This document shows, piece by piece, positions 21,376 through 31,240 of a stretch of DNA of 64,000 nt. The notes under the pieces were generated by a model, which saw only the letters and a program-made list of their open reading frames with translations, made no database searches and had not been told where the DNA came from. This DNA is from Romanomermis culicivorax (taxonomy: Eukaryota; Nematoda; Enoplea; Mermithida; Mermithidae), in the NCBI GenBank assembly GCA_963922205.1, contig CAWUHX010000212.1, forward strand, positions 558,001-622,000. Reading direction: 5' to 3'. Position 1 is the stretch's first letter. Each line of letters starts with the position of its first letter. The position numbers were made by a program, and so were the translations under genes.

Positions 21376-24300
21376 TCATACCAAGACTCTAGTGGTCTTG
21401 TAACAAAAATGTTTCAACCTGCTGATTGAAACAATTTGGCGATTTAGCGGGTTGTCCCAGTGTACAATGGTGACAACATTCTCTGCTTCTCGCGAAATGT
21501 CCGTAATTATGAATGGACTGGATTATGGTAGTCCTAATTTTTTCTGCTTGTCTACTTTGAGCAGCACCCAGTCCTTTTCTTTGAACCCATTCTGTTTGGA
21601 CTTCTTATAGAAGTATTTCTTCGATTTTTCAGCAGCACTCTGGATATTTTTAGCTATATCCTCGTAAAGGTTGACTAAGTGATTGGTCAACACAAATTTA
21701 TATGCCTCTGCATTGCTGTCCGGCATTACAATGTCACATGCTTTCGTTAAGTTTAACCCAAAGGTTGCCTCGTGACCACTAAGCAATGAAAATGGGGATT
21801 GCCCCGTAGCTGCATGTGGTGTGGCATTATAAGCAAACACCACGGCTCTCAAGTATCTTGGCCAATTGTCTTTTTCCTCAATGGCCACCTTTCTGAGCTG
21901 TTTGATGAGTGTCTGATTAAACCTTTCTACCATACCATTTCCTTGTCGATGGTAGGCTGTCATATAAATTTTTTGACACTCCAATAACTTGCAGATCTCT
22001 TTCATTAGATCTGAGGTAAAACAACCTCCTCTATCACTGAGTAATTTCCGTGGAGTCCCATGTCTAAATACAATTGATTGTAGAAAAGAATCTACAACGG
22101 TGCTAGCTGACTGATACAGGATCAGTTCAGCTTCAACCCACTTTGTAAAATAGTCTTGGAAGACTATGACATACAGTCTCTTCTCACTAAGTGGAGAAAT
22201 ACTCTCGATATCCACTGATACTATATCAAAGGGACCTTGTGGAATAATAGGTATCAGTAGAGGAATTTCCGTGTTTCCCTGATTAGCCATTTGACATACT
22301 GGACAAAATTTTATCCAGTGCCTGACATCCTTTTCAATCCCAGGCCACCAGAACCATTTCTTAATCATTGCAAGGGTCCTTTTGAACCCCTGATGAGTCA
22401 TCATTACGGCCCCGTGGTACTGGTGCAAAGTATTGTCCCTTAGGCAGGATGGGATGACCACTTGATCATCGGACCCCTGTCCGGCTTCGCAGTATAACAC
22501 TTCATTCTGGATATAAAATCCACTGTGATACTTGGTTGTCCCATTTGGACCCAATCTATCAAAGTATGGTTTTAATACCTCATCTTTTCTCTGCAAGAGG
22601 GCCATGAGATCATCTCTAATGAGCCCTTTTGGCAACTCAGTTTCTTTGGGGTCTGCCAAAGTAAATTCAGGTTGTTTTTCTGGGTATAACCAGGTAACTC
22701 TTTTTTCCTTACCTCTTTCCTGGTTTCCCCTACTTACCCTTTCTTTGCCCTTATTGCCATCAGGCTGGACCTGAGTCTGACTATCCTTTTCCGCTTCTTT
22801 CGCCATGCTCCTCGTAGTTACGGCATTTGCCAAGTCTGCAGGCGAGATTGATTCTGGATCACCCTCAGAATCTTCTGAATAAATTTGGGTGAATCTCAGA
22901 CTTATATCAGTCCTCTGATTTTTCTTACCTTTTGGCTCTGAAAATAATGGAGTACCGTCTTCAGGATTCCGATCTGTCAGAATTCTGAATCTCTTCACCA
23001 AATTGAGATGCTTTTTCTCAATAAGCTGTGCTTCTGGATCTTTCAGATTTCCAGACTCTCGTTTATCCCCTGAGAACATGTGTTCCCATTTTGGCGGTAT
23101 CTTTTCCACTTGATTGTCTGGTTCATCCATCCTAGACAAAAACTCTGCCATTGCATTTTGTTTTCCAGGCACATACTCTAGTTTATGGTTGAACTGAGAG
23201 ATGAACGAGTACCATCTCTTCAACTTACCATTGGTCATGGCGTTGAGCTTCATAGACAATAAAGGTTTGTGATCAGTTCTTATGATCACCTTATGACCTA
23301 CTAGGTAGTGCTTGTATAACTTTAAGCCATACACTATTGCCAAGCACTCCCTTTCGGTGGCTGACCACTTCTTCTCGTCCGCTTTTAAAATTCTGCTATT
23401 ATAAGCAATTACCCAGCGGTCCGACTTGGTCTCCTGGTAGAGAACTGCTCCTAGTGCCATTCCGCTGGCATCTGTCTGAAGGACAACGTTGGCAGACCCC
23501 TCCAAAACTGGATACTTTAGAAAAGGCACTGACAATAGTGCTTCTTTCAGGCTCCTAAAAGCCTGATGGTGAACCTCCCTAATTTCCCAAACACAGTTCT
23601 TCTCAGTTAATTTATACAATGGTTCAGCTTGTTTAGCCAACCCTGGTATGAACTTTTTACACCACTGCAACATTCCTAAATACCTTTGCAGTTTATGTTT
23701 AGACTCTGGGAATGGGAAATCATTTATAGCTTTGACCTTTTTCCGATCTGGGGAAACTCCATCCAAATTTAAGATATATCCTAAAAAATGAACTCTCTCC
23801 GGCAGAAATTCACACTTCTCCAGTTTCAAGGTCAAGTGAGCCTTTCTTAGAGCTTGCAGGACTAGCTCTAAATTAACTAGATGTTCCTCAAACGTATTTG
23901 AGAACACAATTATATCATCCATATATACTAGACAGATTTTCCATACATATGGATGTAAAACTCTTTCCATCATGCGCTGGAACTCTGCTGGCCCATTTTT
24001 TAGGCCAAAAGGCAAGACTTTAAATTGATAAAGCACTTCTTGGCATATGAAAGCAGTTTTTTCCTTGCTTTCTTCATCCATTGGCACTTGCCAATACCCT
24101 GACTTGAGATCTAAAGTGGTATAAAACTTTGCTTTACCTAAACAGTCTAGATAATCATCCATTCTAGGAATGGGATACTTATCCTCCTTGGTAACATCAT
24201 TTATACCCATAAAGTCCACTACTGGTCATTTGGTACCATTCTTTTTACCTACTAGAAATAATAGAGCTGCCCAAGGCGACTTTGATGGCTCTATTACACC

Positions 24301-26178
24301 CTTTTTGAGCATATCTTGCACATGCTCACGAACATGTGACCGTAAATTTATGGCAGTCCTGTGGTACCTTTTTGCCACAGATGCTGCATCCCCTGTATTT
24401 ATTTTACAGGTTAAGTAGGGTGTAGTAGTTGGAGGATCATTGGGCAAGCTGAACACATCTCTATATTTTGTGAGACATCGTAGAGCTTGTTCTAATTGTT
24501 CTGATGGTATGTTGGATTTAGCCAGCATATTGTACAAAGCTTCCTTGAATTCTTTCTCATCGGATTGAGTCCAATCAGGTCTAGCTTGGACTCCACAGGT
24601 TTGCAGCTTCTCCAAATCCTCGACTATCTTCCCCTTTAGTTGATCTTGGTTATCAGTATCACACAACACTGAATTAGTATGGCCAATTATTTGATTTCTT
24701 TTCAAATGGCATCCTGATCCTGTGTTGTTGGATACCATAACTACAAAATGATCTTTTGTACCATCTACTATGGTACTGTCAATGTGGAACCTTTCTTCAT
24801 TTTCTTCAGACTCTATTATGATTCCATTAAGGCGATTTTCGCCTACCTTATCCCAAAGCTTTGCTTTCAGAAGTATATCAGTACCACTAGGTAAGTAGAT
24901 TGGATTCACACTCACCACTGGCACCGAAACCTTTAGCAGGCAAATCTTTGGCTGATACTGGTCCGCGGCGCTCATCATGGATTCTGTGGGGCTCTTGGTC
25001 ATGACCTCTCCACAATTTGTTTGGGGCTGGTCCAGCATCACATATATCCGCTGCTGACGGTTGTTGAGCGTCATCATCCTATTCCTGAAATCTATTATGG
25101 CTCCTACCTGAGGATGAGCCAAAAAGTCTGTTCCCACAATTACATTTTCACCTGCTTCAGGAATTACAATTGCTTTTACGGGGAACTGTCCACACAATGT
25201 ATCCATCCTAAATTGGATATACCCATGGGCTTGGACTGTCTTACCCTTGGCTACAGTAACATTTAATATCCTCGGATATTCAGTGTAATCTGGGCCCAAA
25301 GTTTCTTTGAGAAACTTAGCCAACATGACAGTACACTGAGCTCCTGTGTCAATTAGAGCCAATGTCTTACGAGCTCCTATAACAACCTCAATGTGGAATA
25401 AGGCTGTTGGGGGGTACGTTTCCAGCAAATGTTGTTCCTGAGGACTAGCTGGTGTGCACCTCTTTACTACTTGTACTGATGGTACCACTATTTGTGGTGC
25501 AATTGCATTCATTTGAACAATGCTACCTAATACAACATTTGGGGAGTTCACTCCCTGATTTACTTCACCCAAGGGACTCATTTCTGATTGTCTTGCAACC
25601 ACTACACTCCAATAATCCTTCTGGGGTGGCTGATTTGTGAATTGACCCTGTTGAAGAGTCTGAGTCGGACCTGTAATAGCCTGAGGTGGCTGAGGTTGTT
25701 GTAATGCAGCCTGCTGTTGGTATTGCTGCATCTGTTCGAACTGCTTCTGCAGTTCCTTCTGTCTTTTGAATTCTAGAAACTCATTATGGTCGGAATTCTG
25801 CTGGTAACACTCCTGGCTATCCTGATAACCTGAATAGCCTATATTATACGCACCTCTACCTCTGCTATTAAAATTGGCATTAGGGTAACCTCCTCTACCT
25901 CTATAGTTACCTCTAGCAAAATTGTTGAAGCCTCCCCTGTTAAAGCTAGGGAAGCTGGCTCTGCCTCTGCTCCTGCGCTCAGACAACACTCTCAATGTCC
26001 TGCAGTCTGCAGTATTATGTGTTATGTTCTTATGGAACTCACACCATGGCTTTGATGGATCTCGGAAAACTTGACCTCCCTGGCTGGTGCCTGATATGGA
26101 CACATCAGACCGATTTTCCATTTGCCTATTATCAACCTTTTGCTGAAGCTGGTCGAACCTTTCGATCAGTTGTACCAT
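21376..26178 (-). pseudogene. pol: Element A Pro-Pol: zinc knuckle, protease, RT, RNase H, integrase; two in-frame stops
   Basis: The first piece (26178-24226, 650 codons) has a C-x2-H-x4-H-x4-C knuckle (C46, H49, H54, C59), an Arg/Gly-rich stretch (68-115), a Gln-rich stretch, and the aspartic protease site ALIDTGAQ (D277). The RT fingers follow. After TGA at 24228-24226 the same frame continues with PVVDF and 898 codons: RT palm VYMDD (99-102 of that piece), RNase H LQTDAS and RTDHKPLL, the integrase H-H-C-C finger ending CPVCQ, then the DDE core (VSVDIE, LLSDRGG, GNGMVERFNQTL). The C-terminal GPY/F-like module (SPFIITDIS) lies beyond a TAA at 21525-21523 and the frame ends at 21376. Apart from the two stops the catalytic residues look intact. 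Translation is joined to Gag through the TAG at 26229-26227, in the same frame. Confidence 0.92.
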
Positions 26179-26226
26179 CTCTTTAGAAATTTTTAATAGA
26201 AGGGATTCTTTCTTACCTTTTTCGGT

Positions 26227-26229
26227 CTA
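26227..26229 (-). promoter_or_regulatory. In-frame Gag-Pol TAG, possible readthrough codon (element A)
   Basis: Gag ends REAPRA then TAG. The next codons (ACC GAA AAA) are open in the same frame through 16 codons into the Pol ATG at 26178. Element C has TAG at the equivalent junction, also without a frame change. Confidence 0.5.
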
Positions 26230-27602
26230 AGCCCTAGGGGCTTCCCGAATTGGAATCTCTTCTATTTCAGGAGAATCACTCCTTGACCTTTGGGTTTGGG
26301 CTGGTACCTGATTACCTACAGTTTGATATGGTCGCCAAAACCTTTGTCTCTGGTCTTGTTGATATCCCTCTGACTGATTCCTAGCAACTACAGAAATCTC
26401 AGGATCATGCCCACTAGGCATACCTACTTCATTAATAACAATGGGGTCCTGCTGTGTACCCTTAGGTCCGTATCTCTGAAAGGCATTTTTGTATCTGCTT
26501 CCAATATCATGAACTTCTACTGCTAAATCATACCAAGTTCTAAAGGTATGCTTTGAATTTTTCAGTTCAGATTGAAATGTGGGATCACTCTTGTATATAA
26601 AGGTGTCAATAATCAGTCTCTGTTTTGACTGATAGTCTAAATCACCCTTTATAGTTCCACTAATATACTGACCCTTTTTAAAAACTCTACGGCCTGTTCA
26701 TTGGGTCTTTGTTGGATCTCAAATAACTCCGTGGTCAACATTTCCAGGTTACATTCAGGTGCAAAGACATTTATAATGGCTCTCCTGGCCTCCCTATAGG
26801 TCATGTTGTCTCCTGCAACAGCCTTCGGTCTACCTTTAGAAAGCCTCAGCAGTGCTTCATACTTGGCTGATTCGGGTGTATCCCTAGGGAATTCCCCCTC
26901 GAGTGCTGTTAAGAAGCTAAGCACCTGCTGATTTACCATACCCTCATCCAAAAGTTTGGGTAACACACCTTTAATGATATTCCTAACTACAATCTCCTGT
27001 GCCAAATTATTTGTTGGCATTTCCCTCTGATCATAAGCTGCTGTTAATACTGGATCAATATCAGAGCTCAGAGATTGCAGCATAACTCTATTTGGATCTC
27101 GTTGAGGTGGTACACCTCCTTGATTTGATGGTATGTGGTCTTTGTCAAACCTATAATCCCTGTATGGGAAACATGCCAGTTGATCTGGTCTAAGGGTATT
27201 TGGATCAACTATATTTCCTCTACCATCATAGACCACTCTTGTTAAAAATGGATGCTGCGAAGCTATCTGATTTGGATTCCTGAAGTCTGCCGATTGCTCA
27301 GCTCCCTTGAATATAAAATCTCTAGCTGGACCTCTCCAACTTTTGGGCTCAAAGTTAAGCCTTTGCCCTTCATCAACTTCAGGCCTCTTGCTAGGCCCTG
27401 CGCCTGCATTCATTTCAGCAGCGAGACAGTTGTCTCTTTCTGCACCCCTATTACATGGTCTAACCAGTCTATCTGGCTCCTGTCGGCCACAGTCAGCTTC
27501 CCTTTTATTGTCCTCGGTGGCGGCATTCACGATTATGTTGAACAAGGCTTCGATGGTCCCTTTCAATTTGCGTAGCTGCATTGCCAACTCTTGATTGGAC
27601 AT
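26227..27602 (-). pseudogene. gag: Element A Gag with one frameshift
   Basis: The main piece (27602-26649, 317 codons) contains the conserved capsid region, [26 protein letters not shown], then [21 protein letters not shown], then [17 protein letters not shown]. The matching region in element C is FLVELEGEFRKNTPDEVKLEALTCLS and so on, with the same spacing. A one-base shift near 26645 moves the C-terminal part (WYDLAVEVHDIGSRYKNAF, matching C's WYDLSQAVYEMELKYRNAI) into another frame, which ends at the TAG at 26227. N-terminal to the ATG at 27602 the frame is open back to two adjacent TGA codons at about 27660. The zinc knuckle is on the Pol side of the TAG. Confidence 0.8.
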
Positions 27603-27662
27603 TTCGGGAGCTCTTTCCTGCAGCCGGAATCGCTCTTGATCTTGTGGGATCCTCTCTAATCA

Positions 27663-28064
27663 TCAGTCAATTTCGGGGTCCCTTTCTTTAAAATTTGGTC
27701 GATATTCGGGCGTAATTACGTCCCTCTTCGGTCCTGCTAATTCGACCTTTGGCAGTGACCTTTTCAAATTTCGCGGCAGCGGTCTATCGGCGTCTGGGTT
27801 CCGATTTGCCAGGCCTGCCTCTTGCGGATTGATGGCAATCGCTGGTAAGCGGTCAATCAGTATGCCTGCATCTTGCGGCATAAAATGCATTGCATTTTGC
27901 TGCAATGGTTGAACCCTTGCCGGAATTTGATCCGGGATCACTGGGTCCGGAGCAGCATGCAGTTGCTGATCTCTGTCTCCCAAATTTACAAGATTCCCAG
28001 CACTCGCCACTCTGGGTGGTGATCTATTTAAAGTATTACCTCTCCGTATCCTTTCGTTAGGCAT
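27663..28064 (-). CDS. Element A leader ORF upstream of Gag
   Basis: 133 codons from the ATG at 28064, in the same frame as Gag but separated from it by TGATGA. The frame is open upstream of the ATG to a TAA at 28148-28146, and this untranslated-looking part encodes GFYRKLAGFKM, conserved as GFYRELGGFKM in element C. The rest is Pro/Asp/Arg-rich and poorly conserved. It may be the N-terminal part of Gag or a separate small protein. Confidence 0.6.
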   Translation of the reverse strand: MPNERIRRGNTLNRSPPRVASAGNLVNLGDRDQQLHAAPDPVIPDQIPARVQPLQQNAMHFMPQDAGILIDRLPAIAINPQEAGLANRNPDADRPLPRNLKRSLPKVELAGPKRDVITPEYRPNFKERDPEID

Positions 28065-28141
28065 TTTAAATCCTGCTAACTTTCTGTAGAAACCTGGAGG
28101 ATTTTCTTTTCTCCTAGTCTGACTACGAAGTTCCGTGGTGG

Positions 28142-28158
28142 GGAGTTAAAAGCCACCA
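28142..28158 (-). other. Putative primer-binding site, element A
   Basis: Two bases inside the 5' LTR the minus strand reads TGGTGGCTTTTAACTCC; element C has TGGTGGCTTCTGACACTC at the same place. The leading TGG would pair with a tRNA CCA end. I could not match it to a specific tRNA. Confidence 0.55.
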
Positions 28159-28160
28159 CT

Positions 28161-28777
28161 TGTTGTGCAGGTCTTTTCTTAAGAGCCGGAAGAAAAGATA
28201 TAGGCTTCTGGTCTGAACTGACCTCTTAGAACTATGCCCTTGGCTAAGCCTCTGTGATAGTGCAACAGTCCGGTTCCCCAGACCTACAACAACAAAGATA
28301 CTTTAAACTTAAATGCGGGGCCTCACCAAAGAGCTCAGCAGTCTCCTAGCTGAGACAAGGAATCCCCTCAGGTATAGACTTACTTGAGTATAACCCTTAG
28401 TGGGTTTCCCAAGGCTTGCTGACTGCAAGCTGGCGCCTGGACCTTTGGCCCTCCGCCTTCATCGGTCGGCAATATCTAAACAATAAACAAATATATTAAA
28501 CAACATATGCGACAAAATATTAAAAAGAATGTGGGTGAACCACAGTTTGTAATATGCAAATAAAGTCGGAGTGCTGGGAAATAGTTTAATGGATGCCAGC
28601 AAAATATATGAAAATATTATAAAAACAATAATAGTGAGCGAATGATTTTCACTATCATTTCTGGTCTTTCTTCGGCGCTCCACTTCCATGCAAAAATATC
28701 TGTGCCGCTGGTCGTCCATTTCGTCCATTTGCATGGTGATTTGCCCACGTGATTTGCCATCAACAGGGTGCCCAACA
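28161..28777 (-). repeat. 5' LTR of element A
   Basis: Same 617-base length and ends as 14101-14717. Followed on the plus strand by TTTT, the target duplication. Confidence 0.93.
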
Positions 28778-28781
28778 TTTT

Positions 28782-30362
28782 CATGTGTGCTGATTAGACA
28801 TTCTCATGTCTAATTGGGGAATATGAAAATTTGGATATCACTAAAACTCTTCTCCTGAACTCAATTTTGAGTTTAAGGATGTAATTCTAGAATGAATATT
28901 TAGCAGCATCCTCATTGTTCAAACTGAATATGTCTTTTTTCAGTTCAATTCTTTGACTGATATCTCAAAGAAATTTATTAACAAAATTTTGTGATTAATT
29001 ACTAAAATGGATACTTCATGGTACATGAAGGAGTACTGTATTTGGAAGAAAATGCTTCAAAGTCTCGTCTTCCCTCACAGGTAATTTTACAACAGATACT
29101 TCAAGTGGGAAATGATGATGGTAGCACCCATTCCCATGAGAACTGGTGTTCAGCATCAATTAACATGCGAAGAAGTTCACACAAATTTTGTCTGATTGTA
29201 GGGAGTCATAATCCAAGTCAATTGCACCAAAAAGCCCCACAAACATCAAGAGTGGAAATATTTACATTTTTTGTATCAAACTTTACATGACAGTAAGATT
29301 TTATACAGCATTTACTTTATGTAGTTCTATACTTTAACAATACATTATAGGGGCTTTCGATGTGATACATTACTCTGGAAGAACCATGCAGTATGGCGAC
29401 ATCCAATTAAGAACCCTTATTTTGGAAAAGTTTTTTCATTTTGCATCCAAAAAAGGCGAGGTTAGAAATAAATAATTCTAGAAAAGTTGAATATCACCAA
29501 TATTCCCTCCCAAATGATAACCATAACATCAATATCGAAAAAGTAGGTGTTGTAAACTACATTGGTGATGAAAAAATGGCAAACCACATGCTCACAGGAA
29601 TTGGCACTGCAACAAGCTGTTTATACAAAATGCACCAATCATGCAGGAAAAAATTCTGGCCATTTCAAGCAATCAAGCAGGGCCCAAGGAGACATATACC
29701 TTGTTCTCGAACACTTCTTGAACACTGAGCAGTCATGAAATCAGGCGACACAAAAGAAGTATGATATGTTTTGAAACCTTTTTTTGGACCCAAGTTTTAA
29801 TGTAATTGACTAAACAGGGTGTCAAGTGAAATTTGAAAATCTGGAAAACATTAGGAAAAAATTTTAAAATCGAAAAACTTGTGATTACAAGTGGGAGCTC
29901 AAAAAATGTATTAAAATATTCTTCAAATATTTATTTCGAGAATTAGATGACAATCTTTTGTTCAAAAATCATAATTTTTATAAATTCACTATTTTCTGGT
30001 AATCCTCACATAAAAATGTAAAAAAATATTGCATATGTCTTTTACAATTTTATGTAAGAATTAGTGTTACTTTTCACTCTGAAAAAACCTTGAAAATTCT
30101 GGGAACTTGACCTGGAAAACCTGGAAATTTCAGGGAACTTCATTTGGGGATCTTCTTGACACCCTGCTAATGTAAAGAGAAATAACAGTAATTTGTGGCA
30201 TGCTTTTAAGTTTTAAAGTTAAACTAATATGAAACTTAAGTTTGTGAAAATCATTCATAAACATTTAAACTGATAAATTTGCAGGTACAAAACTTCCAAT
30301 GATGTGAAATACAACAAAAGTTATGTCCAACTCAAGATGCCACTTTCAACCTATTTGGATTC
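28782..30362 (+). pseudogene. Probable N-terminal part of the MULE-PolB gene, decayed
   Basis: Two open pieces (29018-29290 and 29441-29728) and short frames between them lie in the same orientation as, and just upstream of, the MULE transposase. They contain Cys/His-bearing stretches (NWCSASINMRRSSHKFC, MHQSCRKKFW) that could be zinc-finger remains. I do not recognise them, and the exon structure is unclear. 29800-30300 is AT-rich without a frame. Nothing is seen in 28782-29017 except a short palindrome AGACATTCTCATGTCT. Confidence 0.35.
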
Positions 30363-31240
30363 ATGCATCAAGGCACAACCAACTTTGTGCATGGAATGGA
30401 CACAAGTATGAAGGATTTAGCTGTCATATGCATGTTTGAAGAGGTAAAAGCAATTATAGATGAGAGCATAACAGAGTACCCCAATGATCTGTTAATATTG
30501 TTGTATGATACAACATTCCAATTGGGGGAATTTTTTGCATCAGCCCTCATAATGCGCCACAGACGCCTTGTTGAAGAAAAAAATCTTGATCACCATTCTG
30601 TTGCACGAAAAAAATTCACCCAAATGCAGTCAATGTTCATATGCTGGGTAATGCAACAGATACCTCCAGTGATTATGAGTGGTAAAACTCTTGTTGTTTT
30701 CACAACAGGTTGTAAATTCGAAAATATGGCACTCAATTTAAATCACATTTACTGTTGGCATCATTTAATTGACAACGTTAAATGCCACACCAGCACTGTA
30801 CTGAAGTACACTACTGAATTACAAAACAAACTTATAAGTCAAATGTACAGTATATTAAAAACAGATACCACAGAAGCAGTTGAGCAGAAGGTAAACAACT
30901 TCAGCGAACAATGGCCACCCAAATTTTGTGACTTCTATTTTGCGTCAATAGTCCCGGCATTTCATCAAAATGGCGGGTGGGTATTGGAACCCTTGGAAAT
31001 GTTTTCCCTAATTTCTGGTTAATGTAGAACAAAAGTAACAATTTTTTTGAAACTATACAAGTTTGATTTTATTACAGGTATTACCACCAATGCCAGTGAA
31101 AGTTTCAACAATGTGATCAAGTCATAGACAATCTGAAGTAAAATGCCCTTGGATATAGCTGTATTTGCCTTTTACAACTTGTACGAATACTACATCATTG
31201 AATACAATCGAGCAAAGTACAGCTTGGGTGATTTCGCATC
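30363..31240 (+). pseudogene. MULE-like transposase domain, joined to a downstream PolB
   Basis: The frame 30363-31017 has the MULE (Mutator-like DDE) layout: LLYDTTFQLGEFF with the first Asp, then the C-x2-H motif CWHHLIDNV, then WVLEPLEMFS. A 60-base GT...AG intron (31018-31077) joins the frame to ITTNASESFNNVIKS, whose SES holds the expected Glu, then PLDIAVFAFYNLYEYY. The region where the second Asp is expected reads VVFTTGCKF, so that residue seems lost. TAG (31125) and TGA (31134) interrupt the exon after the intron. The frame then runs without a change into the PolB N-terminus. The domain assignment rests on motif pattern and recall of related metazoan proteins. Confidence 0.65.

Larger units (their letters stand above)
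14101..28777 (-). mobile_element. Ty3/Gypsy LTR retrotransposon A, 14.7 kb, with ORF3 exonuclease
   Basis: Two direct LTRs of 617 bases bound the element. They begin TGTTG and end CAACA, and the flanking four bases are TTTT on both sides (14097-14100, 28778-28781), a typical Gypsy-length target duplication. Order on the minus strand: 5' LTR, primer-binding site, leader ORF, Gag, in-frame TAG, protease-RT-RNase H-integrase, a 1.4 kb non-coding gap, ORF3, a 0.7 kb non-coding tail, then 3' LTR. The protein order RT before integrase is Ty3/Gypsy, not Copia. The length is about twice that of ordinary Gypsy elements, mostly because of ORF3. The LTRs differ at about 8 of the first 117 positions by eye, so the insertion is not recent. 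Several frames are broken. Confidence 0.93.
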
